Positions 1 through 6,338 are shown, counted from the first letter of the stretch. The stretch: 9,517 nucleotides of DNA from an uncultured Oscillospiraceae bacterium (GCA_934546725.1 CAKTED010000045.1:1-9517), one strand, 5' to 3'. Made by a program: numbers and translations. The notes: generated by a model not told the origin, from the sequence alone.

Positions 1-415
1 CCGTACCGAAGAAGCCGTCGAGCGGGCCGTCCACGACCTTGACGTTATCTCCGGCCTTTACGCCCACAATGACCTCTCTCTTTTCAACGCCGAGAGCAAG
101 TATCTCCTCCTCCGAGAGGGGGATGGCCTTGTTCTCCGAGCCGACGAAGCCCGTGACGCCGCGAACGTTTCTGACGAGATGCCAGCTTTCGTCCGTGAGG
201 ATCATCTTAACGAGGACGTAACCGGGGAAAATTTTGTGCTCCGTTGTTTTAGTTTTGGAATCCACTGTTTCGGTAACGGTTTCAACAGGAATGTTTATCT
301 CATGGATGAGGTCGTGCATTTTTCTGTTTTCAACGGCCTTCTCTATTGAAGCCTTGACCGTGTTTTCATAACCGGAGTATGTGTGGACGACATACCACTG
401 TGCGCTTTCAGCCAT
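1..415 (-). CDS. nusG: Transcription termination/antitermination factor NusG (C-terminus cut by window edge)
   Basis: NusG binds RNA polymerase at the clamp, modulates pausing and Rho-dependent termination, and can link transcription to translation. The first 138 codons are visible. The N-terminal NGN domain (about residues 5-105) opens with WYVVHTYSGYE and includes the typical IFPGYVLV and RNVRGVTGFVG stretches. The KOW domain begins near residue 120 (VKAGDNVKVVDGPLDGFFG) and runs off the left edge, so the gene is incomplete here. The ATG at 413-415 is preceded by an AAAGGA ribosome binding site about 10 bases upstream. The gene lies 32 bp downstream of secE, the standard bacterial arrangement, and is presumably co-transcribed with it from the rpmG promoter. 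Family identification is secure from sequence and context. Confidence 0.97.
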   Translation of the reverse strand, partial: MAESAQWYVVHTYSGYENTVKASIEKAVENRKMHDLIHEINIPVETVTETVDSKTKTTEHKIFPGYVLVKMILTDESWHLVRNVRGVTGFVGSENKAIPLSEEEILALGVEKREVIVGVKAGDNVKVVDGPLDGFFGT

Positions 416-447
416 AATAAACCGTTCCTTTCCCGTTAAGGCGAAGC

Positions 448-714
448 TCAGCCGCCGATTTTGATGAGCGAGTTGACGATGAGCAGAGCCAGCTGGTCAA
501 AAGCCCAGATCACGATACCGGAGGCGACCATTACGACGGCCGCTACGACAACGTTGTTGAGAGTCTGCTTCTTCGTAGGCCATACGACCTTCTTCAGCTC
601 GCTTTTCATCTCGCGGAACCAGCGGGCAATGCGCTTGCCGGCGCGCTTGAACCAGTTCTCCTTCTTTGCCTTCTCGGGCTTTGGAGCGCTGCTTTTTTCG
701 ATTTCCTTAGCCAT
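448..714 (-). CDS. secE: Preprotein translocase subunit SecE
   Basis: SecE is the small essential clamp subunit of the SecYEG protein-conducting channel in the cytoplasmic membrane. The 88-residue protein has a charged, lysine-rich N-terminus, then the conserved amphipathic segment and hinge WFREMKSELKKVVWPTKKQT (about residues 32-51). One hydrophobic transmembrane helix follows at about 53-82. This single-TM form is the usual one outside Enterobacteria. The ribosome binding site (GGAAGGGG on the minus strand) sits in the 15-bp gap after rpmG and touches its end, which suggests translational coupling. Downstream, nusG follows after 32 bp. Length, motif and neighbours all agree. Confidence 0.97.
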   Translation of the reverse strand: MAKEIEKSSAPKPEKAKKENWFKRAGKRIARWFREMKSELKKVVWPTKKQTLNNVVVAAVVMVASGIVIWAFDQLALLIVNSLIKIGG

Positions 715-729
715 TTACAAGCCCCTTCC

Positions 730-879
730 TTACTTCGTTTCCGTATGAAGCGTGTGCTTACGGCAGAAACGGCAGTACTTGTTCATTTCCAGACGGTCGG
801 GCGTATTCTTTTTGTTCTTCATGGTGTTATAGTTGCGCTGCTTGCACTCGTTGCATCTGAGTGTGACCTTTACTCTCAT
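730..879 (-). CDS. rpmG: 50S ribosomal protein L33 (zinc-binding type)
   Basis: This 49-residue protein of the large ribosomal subunit begins [17 protein letters not shown] and ends [16 protein letters not shown]. Two CxxC pairs (C9/C12 and C36/C39) identify the zinc-ribbon (C+) form of L33. Many Firmicutes carry both C+ and C- paralogues, so the zinc form matters for zinc homeostasis; this is known for the family and not shown here. The ATG at 877-879 follows a near-perfect AAGGAGGT ribosome binding site at 886-893. It is the first gene of the rpmG-secE-nusG cluster, with a promoter at 978-1007 and a structured leader between. It lies on the opposite strand to a longer spurious reading frame. 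Confidence 0.96.
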   Translation of the reverse strand: MRVKVTLRCNECKQRNYNTMKNKKNTPDRLEMNKYCRFCRKHTLHTETK

Positions 880-971
880 TTCGGCACCTCCTTAAGTTTT
901 ATCCCTTGCGGGACTGTTGCCTCCCTGAACGAAGAGAGGGCATGGCTGGACAGACCTCTCCCATGACAGGT
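880..971 (-). promoter_or_regulatory. Structured 5' leader of rpmG mRNA
   Basis: The stretch between the predicted transcription start and rpmG can fold. GAGAGG/CCTCTC arms (955-960 with 934-939) form one stem. A compact TCCC-GCAA-GGGA hairpin with a GNRA-type tetraloop lies at 902-913, just upstream of the ribosome binding site at 886-893. Alternative CATGG/CCATG pairing overlaps the first stem. A leader with competing stems ahead of a ribosomal protein gene could be an autoregulatory site, but I do not recognise it as a known r-protein leader class. This is inference from base pairing only. Confidence 0.35.
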
Positions 972-977
972 AAAAGT

Positions 978-1007
978 ACTATATCACATTTAATGCCCGC
1001 CGGTCAA
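978..1007 (-). promoter_or_regulatory. Sigma-A type promoter for rpmG-secE-nusG
   Basis: On the minus strand a TTGACC -35 box (1002-1007) and a TATAGT -10 box (978-983) are separated by 18 bp. A TG one base upstream of the -10 gives an extended -10. Transcription would start near 971, leaving a leader of about 90 nt before the rpmG start codon. The promoter begins just 24 bp after the stop codon of the upstream same-strand gene, and no U-tract terminator is visible in that gap, so readthrough from the upstream operon is possible. Confidence 0.75.
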
Positions 1008-1031
1008 TCCCTTTTTCTGTATTTTTTGTAA

Positions 1032-1430
1032 TTATTCCGCCGCCTTCAGGCGTTTTACGGTCTCGTCGAGCAGGTCGGCGTTCACAAGCAGCAGCTCATA
1101 ACAGCGGACGTCCTCTTTTTTATACCTCGGCTTGAGCTCCGCGCACATCGCGCAGCCCAGGCGAGCTTCAAATTCATGCACATACGCCTCGCAGACGTCG
1201 TAAAGCTCGTCCTTCTCCCGCCCGGCGCAAACTCTTCCAAGCACGGCTATGGAGCCGGACAGTGCGCCGCATACGGACTCGCAGCCCATTCCGCCGCCGA
1301 AGCCGCGCATTATCTCCATGCTTTCCGCGCCAAGGCCGAGACCGTATTCGTCGTTCGCCGCGCAGAGCGTAGCTTCGGCGCAGTTTTTCTCCTCGTCAAG
1401 AAAATATTTTTTAATTCTGTCTCTGAGCAT
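1032..1430 (-). CDS. C_GCAxxG_C_C family putative redox-active protein
   Basis: A small cysteine-rich cytoplasmic protein of the C_GCAxxG_C_C family (putative redox-active protein, function not established). Visible hallmarks, numbered from the chosen start: an N-terminal NCAEA (C17), a glycine-rich GFGGGMGCESVCGALSG (C50, C54), and further cysteines at C68, C80, C93, C96 (CAMC pair) and C110. Nine conserved-type cysteines in about 132 residues fit metal or Fe-S binding or thiol redox chemistry. The start is placed at the ATG at 1428-1430 because AAAGGA lies about 10 bases upstream. A second in-frame ATG at 1437-1439 has that site almost touching it, which is too close. It lies 87 bp downstream of the HEPN-like gene, the last gene of the five-gene run, and ends 24 bp before the rpmG promoter. 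Confidence 0.85.
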   Translation of the reverse strand: MLRDRIKKYFLDEEKNCAEATLCAANDEYGLGLGAESMEIMRGFGGGMGCESVCGALSGSIAVLGRVCAGREKDELYDVCEAYVHEFEARLGCAMCAELKPRYKKEDVRCYELLLVNADLLDETVKRLKAAE

Positions 1431-1455
1431 TGCCGTCATTTCCTTTCAAATCATC

Positions 1456-1486
1456 TCGCAGAAACGGAGGCATTTCCACGAAGGGG
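1456..1486 (+). repeat. Degenerate copy of a short hairpin repeat
   Basis: This 31-bp stretch in the gap between the HEPN-like gene and the C_GCAxxG_C_C gene matches 8567-8597 in the same orientation. Shared blocks are TCGCAGAAA, GCATTT and CGAAGGGG, with about seven differences. Read as RNA from the minus strand it still folds: a stem of about 10 bp with G-U wobbles replaces the perfect stem of the other copy. It would lie in the 5' leader of the downstream gene on the minus-strand transcript. Mobile origin or function is unknown. Confidence 0.55.
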
Positions 1487-1517
1487 CCGCGAACCTTTTA
1501 TTTTTCATTATGCCGTC

Positions 1518-2042
1518 TCAGGAGCGCCAGGCGCAGCCCGGCACAATATATATTATAATATATAAAATCACGATCAAACAGACCAGGAGCCCCGCGGCCA
1601 GCCAGCGAGCCGCCTTTCCGCGCTGCTTCTCCGCTTCATTTGTCTTTCGCGTATTTTGCGCATATGTATATGGTCTGTACGTCCCCGGCGGCGCAGACGG
1701 AGCAGTTCTCTGCCGCGCGTACTCCGCCATTCTCCGGCGCTCCCTTCTGCGCAATGCCAGCGGGTCGGTCTGATTCATAATGCGGGAATAAAACTCATTG
1801 ATCCACAGGCTGTCTCCCGGCTCACACATATTCTCCTCGGTGCAGCCCGGATCATGCGCTATCCTGTTTCTGACCCATCTGAAGTGCTTAAGCTGCCTCA
1901 GGTCGCTGCTCCAGCCCGGCACAAGGCACTCTCCGTCAGTGGCCGCCGTCATTTCATCAATATACGCCGAGACCTTTCGCTCGTCGCCCAAAATGTCTCC
2001 GCACAGCTTCTCGAGCCGTTTATACGAATCCATAAAACCCAT
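1518..2042 (-). CDS. Tail-anchored membrane protein with RNxxxH (HEPN-like) motif, function unknown
   Basis: I do not recognise an assigned function. Residues 1-95 (from the ATG at 2040-2042) form a compact, mostly helical-looking soluble domain: MDSYKRLEKLCGDIL, then VRNRIAHDPGCTEENMC. The RNRIAH stretch (about residues 58-63) fits the R-polar-x3-H pattern of HEPN/DUF4145-like domains, some of which are RNases or nucleotide-binding modules; catalysis here is unproven. Residues about 105-145 are basic and proline-rich, probably a flexible linker. Residues about 146-168 (WLAAGLLVCLIVILYIIIYIV) are one hydrophobic helix near the C-terminus, giving a cytoplasm-facing tail-anchored protein. The start is set by GGAG at 2051-2054, eight bases upstream. 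In-frame alternatives are GTG at 2049-2051 and ATG at 2031-2033. It lies 24 bp after the YgiQ gene in the same operon. Confidence 0.75.
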   Translation of the reverse strand: MGFMDSYKRLEKLCGDILGDERKVSAYIDEMTAATDGECLVPGWSSDLRQLKHFRWVRNRIAHDPGCTEENMCEPGDSLWINEFYSRIMNQTDPLALRRRERRRMAEYARQRTAPSAPPGTYRPYTYAQNTRKTNEAEKQRGKAARWLAAGLLVCLIVILYIIIYIVPGCAWRS

Positions 2043-2066
2043 ACAGTTCACTCCATGGGCACCGGC

Positions 2067-3977
2067 TCAGCGCCGGCGCTTTCCCGTACCTTCAGCCTTC
2101 CCCTTTCCGCTTTTTCCGTGCGTTTCCCTTTCCGGACGCTTCCCGCTCCCGGCGGGCTTATGTCCGCCGCGCCCCGGCGCCGGATCCGGGCGGACGAGGC
2201 ATTGCTTCCCGTAGCCGATAAGATCCTCACGCCCGGCCTTTCTGAGCGCCTCAAGCACGAGAGCCCGCTTCTCCGGCCTTGTCCACTGCAAAAGCGCTCT
2301 TTGCAGCTCCTTTTCGTGATAATCGCGGGCAACATAGACCTTTTTGCCCGTGCGGGGGTCGATACCTGTATAATACATGCAGGTCGAAAGCGTGCCCGGC
2401 GTGGGATAAAAATCCTGCACCTGCTCCGGGCGGACGCCGTGCGCCTTCAGGTACTCCGCCAGCCTGACGGCGTCGCGCAGCGTCGAGCCGGGGTGGGAGG
2501 ACATCAGGTACGGAACGACGTACTGCTGCTTATCATACTGCCGGTTCAGCCGCGCGTATTTATCCATGAAGCGCTCATAGACCTCTATCGGCGGCTTGCC
2601 CATATAGCCCAGTACGTTATCGATGCAGTGCTCCGGCGCGACCTTGAGCTGACCGCTGATGTGATATTTCACAAGCTCGGCGAAAAAATCTCCGTTTTTG
2701 TCGCAGAGCATATAGTCAAAGCGGATGCCCGAGCGGACGAAGACCTTCTTAACGCCCGGTATCTGCCTGAGCTTTCGCAGCAGCGCGAGATAATCGCGAT
2801 GGTCGGCGTCCAAATTGGGACACGGCTGCGGGGCAAGGCAGGCTCTGTCCGCGCACATGCCGTACTTCAGCTGCTTTGCGCAGGAGGCGTGGCGGAAGTT
2901 CGCCGTCGGGCCGCCCACGTCGTGGACATAGCCCTTGAACAGCGGGTGCTTCACGAAGCCCTCGACCTCTTTTATAACGGACTCGTGGCTGCGCGACGTG
3001 ACCATGCGCCCCTGGTGGAACGCCAGCGCGCAGAAATTGCAGCCGCCGAAGCAGCCGCGATTGTGGATAACGGAAAAGCGAACCTCCTCGATGGCGGGCA
3101 CGCCGCCCTGCTCCTCATACATCGGGTGATACTCACGCGTGAACGGCAGCGCGGCCAAAGCGTCCAGCTCGGCGGTGTCAAGCGGCATCGCGGGCGGGTT
3201 CACGATAACACAGCGCTCGCCATGCCTCTGGATGACGGCTCTGCCGCGAACGGGGTCATGCTCGGCATACTCCACGCGGCAGGCCTCGGCGCAGGCCGCC
3301 TTATCGCTCCTGACCTCCTCCAGCGACGGCACGGTAACGCTTGGAAAAGCGCAGACCTCCGCGCTTCCGCGGCAGACTGCCGTCCCGCGAATATCGTTCA
3401 TCGTCTCGGGTTTTTCTCCGCTCTTAAGCCGCGCGGCGATTTCGCGGCAGGCGCGCTCGCCCATTCCGTAAACCAGTATATCCGCGCCCGCGTCCACTAT
3501 CTCGGAGGCGCGAACCTTATCGTCCCAGTAATCGTAGTGCGCAAAGCGCCTGAGCGACGCCTCCAGCCCGCCGATGATGAGCGGCAGGCCGGGAAACGCC
3601 TCGCGCACGCGGTTTGAGTAAACCACCACGGCTCTGTCCGGCCTGAGTCCCGCTCTTTTGCCGGGACTGTAAAAATCCTCGCTGCGGCGGCGGCGCGCGG
3701 CGGTATAGTGCGCGACCATGGAGTCAAGGTTGCCCGCCGAGAGCATGCAGCCATAGCGGGGGCGGCCCATGGCGCGTATGGCCTCGGCATCGTGCCAGTC
3801 CGGCTGGGCGAGGATGGCCACTCTGAAGCCGTCAGCCTCGAGCAGGCGGCCTATAACGGGCGTGCCGAAGGACGGGTGATCCACATAGGCGTCGCCCGTT
3901 ATGAGCAGAAAGTCATAATAATACCAGCCGCGAGTCTCCATATCCTCGCGGCTTACGGGTAAAAACATCTCGTTCAC
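2067..3977 (-). CDS. YgiQ family radical SAM protein (UPF0313)
   Basis: A 636-residue radical S-adenosylmethionine enzyme of the YgiQ/UPF0313 family; its substrate is not known. The N-terminal region (about 1-300) begins MFLPVSREDMETRGW and carries the family signatures GDAYVDHPSFG and GGLEASLRRFAHYDYWD. The radical SAM core carries the [4Fe-4S] motif C309-x3-C313-x2-C316 (CFGGCNFC), followed by a second conserved cysteine set at C366, C375, C380 and C386. The C-terminal part contains QDFYPTPGTLSTCMYYTG and AllQW-type motifs. A glycine/lysine/arginine-rich tail (about 600-636) follows and is probably disordered. The start is the GTG at 3975-3977, which overlaps the upstream stop as GTGA and has an AGGGA site 10 bases upstream. 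The ATG three codons later (3966-3968) is the alternative. Second-to-third gene coupling suggests coordinated expression with the phosphatase-GNAT protein. Confidence 0.95.
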   Translation of the reverse strand: MNEMFLPVSREDMETRGWYYYDFLLITGDAYVDHPSFGTPVIGRLLEADGFRVAILAQPDWHDAEAIRAMGRPRYGCMLSAGNLDSMVAHYTAARRRRSEDFYSPGKRAGLRPDRAVVVYSNRVREAFPGLPLIIGGLEASLRRFAHYDYWDDKVRASEIVDAGADILVYGMGERACREIAARLKSGEKPETMNDIRGTAVCRGSAEVCAFPSVTVPSLEEVRSDKAACAEACRVEYAEHDPVRGRAVIQRHGERCVIVNPPAMPLDTAELDALAALPFTREYHPMYEEQGGVPAIEEVRFSVIHNRGCFGGCNFCALAFHQGRMVTSRSHESVIKEVEGFVKHPLFKGYVHDVGGPTANFRHASCAKQLKYGMCADRACLAPQPCPNLDADHRDYLALLRKLRQIPGVKKVFVRSGIRFDYMLCDKNGDFFAELVKYHISGQLKVAPEHCIDNVLGYMGKPPIEVYERFMDKYARLNRQYDKQQYVVPYLMSSHPGSTLRDAVRLAEYLKAHGVRPEQVQDFYPTPGTLSTCMYYTGIDPRTGKKVYVARDYHEKELQRALLQWTRPEKRALVLEALRKAGREDLIGYGKQCLVRPDPAPGRGGHKPAGSGKRPERETHGKSGKGKAEGTGKRRR

Positions 3978-5119
3978 GTCAAAGCTATCCCTTTTTCCAT
4001 AATGACCGCATCGCCCAGCGCGCCGCCCTCGCGCCGGACCTCGTGAAATCCGTACCGCCGGTAAAACTCCATTGCCTGCTTATTGGCCTGCGCCACGCGA
4101 AGCCGCAGCCGGTCGCGGCCGCGCGGACGGTAAAACGAAACGGCGTAGCCTATGAGCTGAACGGCCAGCCCCTTACGGCGAAATTCCCTGTCCATGCAGA
4201 GAAAGGCAATGTGCCCGCAGCCCTCATCCGCGCCGGAATCCGGCGCAAGCTCTATCATGCCGGCGGGTCTGCCGCGAACATATGCCTGCGCCACGCTCCG
4301 CTCCTCGGCAAGACTGCGCATCACAGCCCAGTCATAATAAACGCTCGAAAAGCCCGTGGCGCTGCCGTAGGATATCTCCCATGCCTCGCGGTAGCGGGCA
4401 AGGTAAAGCTCCCTGTTCGCCGCCACGTTGAACGGCTCTATCCGCATGCAGCGCTCGTCCGAAGCGTCCTCGCTTTTCCACCAGGTTTCGCGGCGAAAAT
4501 CCGTAAGCCCGTCCGGCAGATGGGAAACGTCGTTTATGAAAACGGCCTCAGCCCTGCCGTTTTCCACCTCGAAAAGATTTACGGAGGTGTTATCGCAGTG
4601 AGGAACGCTTTCTCTGTCGCTCGCAGGTACGCCAAGGACAAGGCTCATAAACGCGCGGATGGCGCAGCCGTGGCTGACAATGGCGACCGTCCCGCCGTCA
4701 CTTTCCGCGGCAATGGACATGACGGCCTCATGCATGCGCCGCTGAACGGCTTCCCAGCTCTCGCTGCCGGGAACGTGCCACCTGTCGGGCGAAAGGCTGA
4801 AGGCGCGGTACTGCTCCGTTTCGTCCGCCTCGACCTCGCCCCAGGTCTTATCCTCCCATACGCCCATGCTTATCTCGCGCAGGCGCGGATCGGTGTGCAG
4901 CGGCAGCTTTTTCGGCAGATATATTGCCCCGGCGGTGGTTCTGGCGCGGCAGAGGTCGCTTGAATACACCGCGTCGATATGAACGCCCTCAAAGCGGCGG
5001 GCGAGCGCGTCTATCTGCTTCATGCCCCGGTCGGTGACAAGACTGTCGTACTGTCCGTGGATCCGGCGGTAAAGGTTGCCCTCGGCCTCGGCGTGGCGGA
5101 TGATGTAGACCCGCGTCAT
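3974..5119 (-). CDS. Histidine phosphatase-GNAT acetyltransferase fusion protein
   Basis: A two-domain protein of 381 residues. Residues about 1-200 are a histidine phosphatase (phosphoglycerate mutase-like) domain. It has the RHG-type motif IIRHAEAEGN with R8 and the phospho-accepting H9, a DLCRART arginine (R58), the acid E82 in LREISMGVWE, and the second catalytic histidine H150 in VSHG. Residues about 225-381 are a GNAT N-acetyltransferase fold with the acetyl-CoA loop RRKGLA (about 315-319) and a typical NKQAMEFYRRYGFHEV C-terminal motif. Both active sites look intact; substrates are unknown. The start is the ATG at 5117-5119, supported by GGAG at 5128-5131, eight bases upstream. A GTG at 5126-5128 forms a GTGA overlap with the preceding gene but lacks a well-spaced site. 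Its stop overlaps the YgiQ start. Confidence 0.92.
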   Translation of the reverse strand: MTRVYIIRHAEAEGNLYRRIHGQYDSLVTDRGMKQIDALARRFEGVHIDAVYSSDLCRARTTAGAIYLPKKLPLHTDPRLREISMGVWEDKTWGEVEADETEQYRAFSLSPDRWHVPGSESWEAVQRRMHEAVMSIAAESDGGTVAIVSHGCAIRAFMSLVLGVPASDRESVPHCDNTSVNLFEVENGRAEAVFINDVSHLPDGLTDFRRETWWKSEDASDERCMRIEPFNVAANRELYLARYREAWEISYGSATGFSSVYYDWAVMRSLAEERSVAQAYVRGRPAGMIELAPDSGADEGCGHIAFLCMDREFRRKGLAVQLIGYAVSFYRPRGRDRLRLRVAQANKQAMEFYRRYGFHEVRREGGALGDAVIMEKGIALT

Positions 5120-5124
5120 CCCGC

Positions 5125-5631
5125 TCACTCCGCCGAGCGCTCAACGCTCGTTACCGTGCCGACGACCTCGACGTCGTTCGACTTGACGTAATGCGTGCGG
5201 CCAATGCGCACCTCCTGCGTGCCGACGGTGTTGAGCAGCTTGCCGTCCTCAATGGTTCCCTCGCAGTAAAAATCCACGGTGACGTACTCGCCGTCCGGGG
5301 AGATGTGGTAAACGCTCGTCTGGTTCTGCCCGTCGCGCACCTCGATCTCGGAAACCTCGCAGGGCACGGCCTCGGCAGACTGAACGTAGCCGTCGATATA
5401 GTTGCCGTTGGAGAGCATCTGCATGGGCAGCTTTGCCGCTATCTCCTCGTACATCTCGCGGCTCATCGCGTCAACGCGGACGGTATAGCGTATCCTCTGC
5501 GCGCCCGCGTTCGGCTGTGTTTCCTCAAAGCTTATGAATTTTATGGCAAAAAACGCCACCACCGCAAGGATAACGACTATGACCACAACGTCTACGATAT
5601 TGAATCTGAATTTTCTCTTTTTGTTTTCCAT
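5125..5631 (-). CDS. DUF4330 domain single-pass membrane protein
   Basis: A 168-residue protein resembling the DUF4330 family, whose function is unknown. A short basic N-terminus (MENKKRKFRFN) is followed by one transmembrane helix (about residues 11-34, IVDVVVIVVILAVVAFFAIKF). A predicted extracytoplasmic beta-rich domain then extends to the end, starting around QRIRYTVRVDAMSREMYEEI. The orientation follows from the positive-inside rule. The start at the ATG 5629-5631 is chosen because GGGGAG (5638-5643) lies six bases upstream and the protein begins with a conventional signal-anchor. A longer in-frame extension upstream to 5802 would be made of repeat and promoter DNA and is rejected. First gene of the operon; its stop region overlaps the next gene. 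Confidence 0.85.
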   Translation of the reverse strand: MENKKRKFRFNIVDVVVIVVILAVVAFFAIKFISFEETQPNAGAQRIRYTVRVDAMSREMYEEIAAKLPMQMLSNGNYIDGYVQSAEAVPCEVSEIEVRDGQNQTSVYHISPDGEYVTVDFYCEGTIEDGKLLNTVGTQEVRIGRTHYVKSNDVEVVGTVTSVERSAE

Positions 5632-5711
5632 TTTCTTCTCCCCGGTCTTTACCGTATAAAATATTTGTTGTATAATTATCTGAACCGCCGTCGCGGTCTC
5701 CGGATTTTCAT

Positions 5712-5740
5712 ATTTTATCACATGTTTTAAGAAAAGACAA
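5712..5740 (-). promoter_or_regulatory. Promoter of the five-gene operon
   Basis: On the minus strand TTGTCT (-35, 5735-5740) and TAAAAT (-10, 5712-5717) are separated by 17 bp. A TG just upstream of the -10 adds an extended element. It lies about 80 bp ahead of the DUF4330 start codon in a locally AT-rich stretch. It is the only good sigma-A candidate found upstream of the five co-directional genes. Confidence 0.65.
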
Positions 5741-5762
5741 TACACGGCTGCACGGACGCGCA

Positions 5763-5974
5763 CATCACTCAGAGGGAGCGTAAGCTTATTATCCGCTGTC
5801 ATTCAGAGGGAGCGCAAGCGACCGAAGAATCCCCCAAGTGGTTCCACCATGGTAACGACGCGCTTTCTCAGGCATTGCCCAGGGAACGATGACGTACTGC
5901 CCTGCCCCTCCGTGGGGGATTCCACGGGCTTCGCCCTCTGAATGACGGAGACTTCGGGTCTTCGCGTCCACGGA
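5763..5974. repeat. Palindromic intergenic repeat, unit 1
   Basis: A 212-bp unit made of a 35-bp left module (5763-5797), a palindromic core (5798-5946) and a 28-bp right module (5947-5974). The core is bounded by 13-bp perfect inverted repeats, GTCATTCAGAGGG (5798-5810) and CCCTCTGAATGAC (5934-5946). A second nested pair, GAATCCCCC (5827-5835) and GGGGGATTC (5914-5922), lies inside. Both modules recur around unit 2. It has no coding capacity beyond spurious frames and resembles a non-autonomous palindromic element (REP/MITE-like). Confidence 0.8.
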
Positions 5975-6004
5975 CGCACCCCGTACCGCACTCACCACCA
6001 TGCA

Positions 6005-6263
6005 CGTCATTCAGAGGAAGCCGAAGCTTAATATTTGCTGTCATTCAGAGGGAGCGTAAGCGACCGAAGAATCCCACCGTTGGTTCCTCCACGGTAACGA
6101 CATCGTACTGCCCTGCCCCTGACCGGGGGATCCCCGCTTCGCGAGGATGACGGTGGAGAGGGCAACCCTCACGCGTCCTCTGTTGGGCGTGTGCCCCTGA
6201 CCATGGAATTCCACGGCCTACGGCCTCTGAATGACGGAAACTTCTGGTCTCCGCATCCACGGA
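6005..6263. repeat. Palindromic intergenic repeat, unit 2 (longer)
   Basis: A 259-bp relative of unit 1 in the same orientation, 30 bp away. The left module at 6005-6039 matches 5763-5797 in length and most bases. The core at 6040-6235 has end repeats GTCATTCAGAGG and CCTCTGAATGAC (12 bp). The right module at 6236-6263 matches 5947-5974. The core is longer because its right-hand half occurs twice: a TGCCCCTGACC block starts at both 6114 and 6192, and each leads to a GATGACGG-type end. This points to internal duplication or nested insertion. Confidence 0.78.
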
Positions 6264-6332
6264 AAGGGCAAAGGCCCTCGTCCACGTTATCGCGTCCACT
6301 TTACCACATCCCAACAACACCAACACACAGAT

Positions 6333-6338
6333 GGAGGT
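6333..6338 (+). promoter_or_regulatory. Ribosome binding site that fixes a TTG start
   Basis: GGAGGT lies seven bases upstream of the TTG at 6346-6348. The in-frame ATG at 6331-6333 overlaps this site and so cannot be the start served by it. The protein begins with the expected GT4 N-terminus directly after the TTG (NILTLISGGDIGGA), which supports TTG. Confidence 0.8.

Noticed and set aside
745..966. Plus-strand frame covering rpmG and its promoter
   Set aside because: It is opposite a certain ribosomal protein gene and its promoter, and lacks a ribosome binding site.
1656..3617. A 653-codon open frame on the plus strand opposite the YgiQ gene
   Set aside because: It is antisense to a well-conserved gene, has no ribosome binding site or recognisable domain, and its length is explained by GC-rich third positions.
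5632..5802. N-terminal extension of the DUF4330 gene upstream to 5802
   Set aside because: The extension would translate promoter and palindromic repeat DNA. A strong GGGGAG site six bases ahead of the ATG at 5629-5631 and the signal-anchor that follows support the shorter form.
5763..6263. CRISPR array
   Set aside because: There are only two large imperfect palindromic units. There are no short evenly spaced identical repeats with unique spacers and no cas genes nearby.
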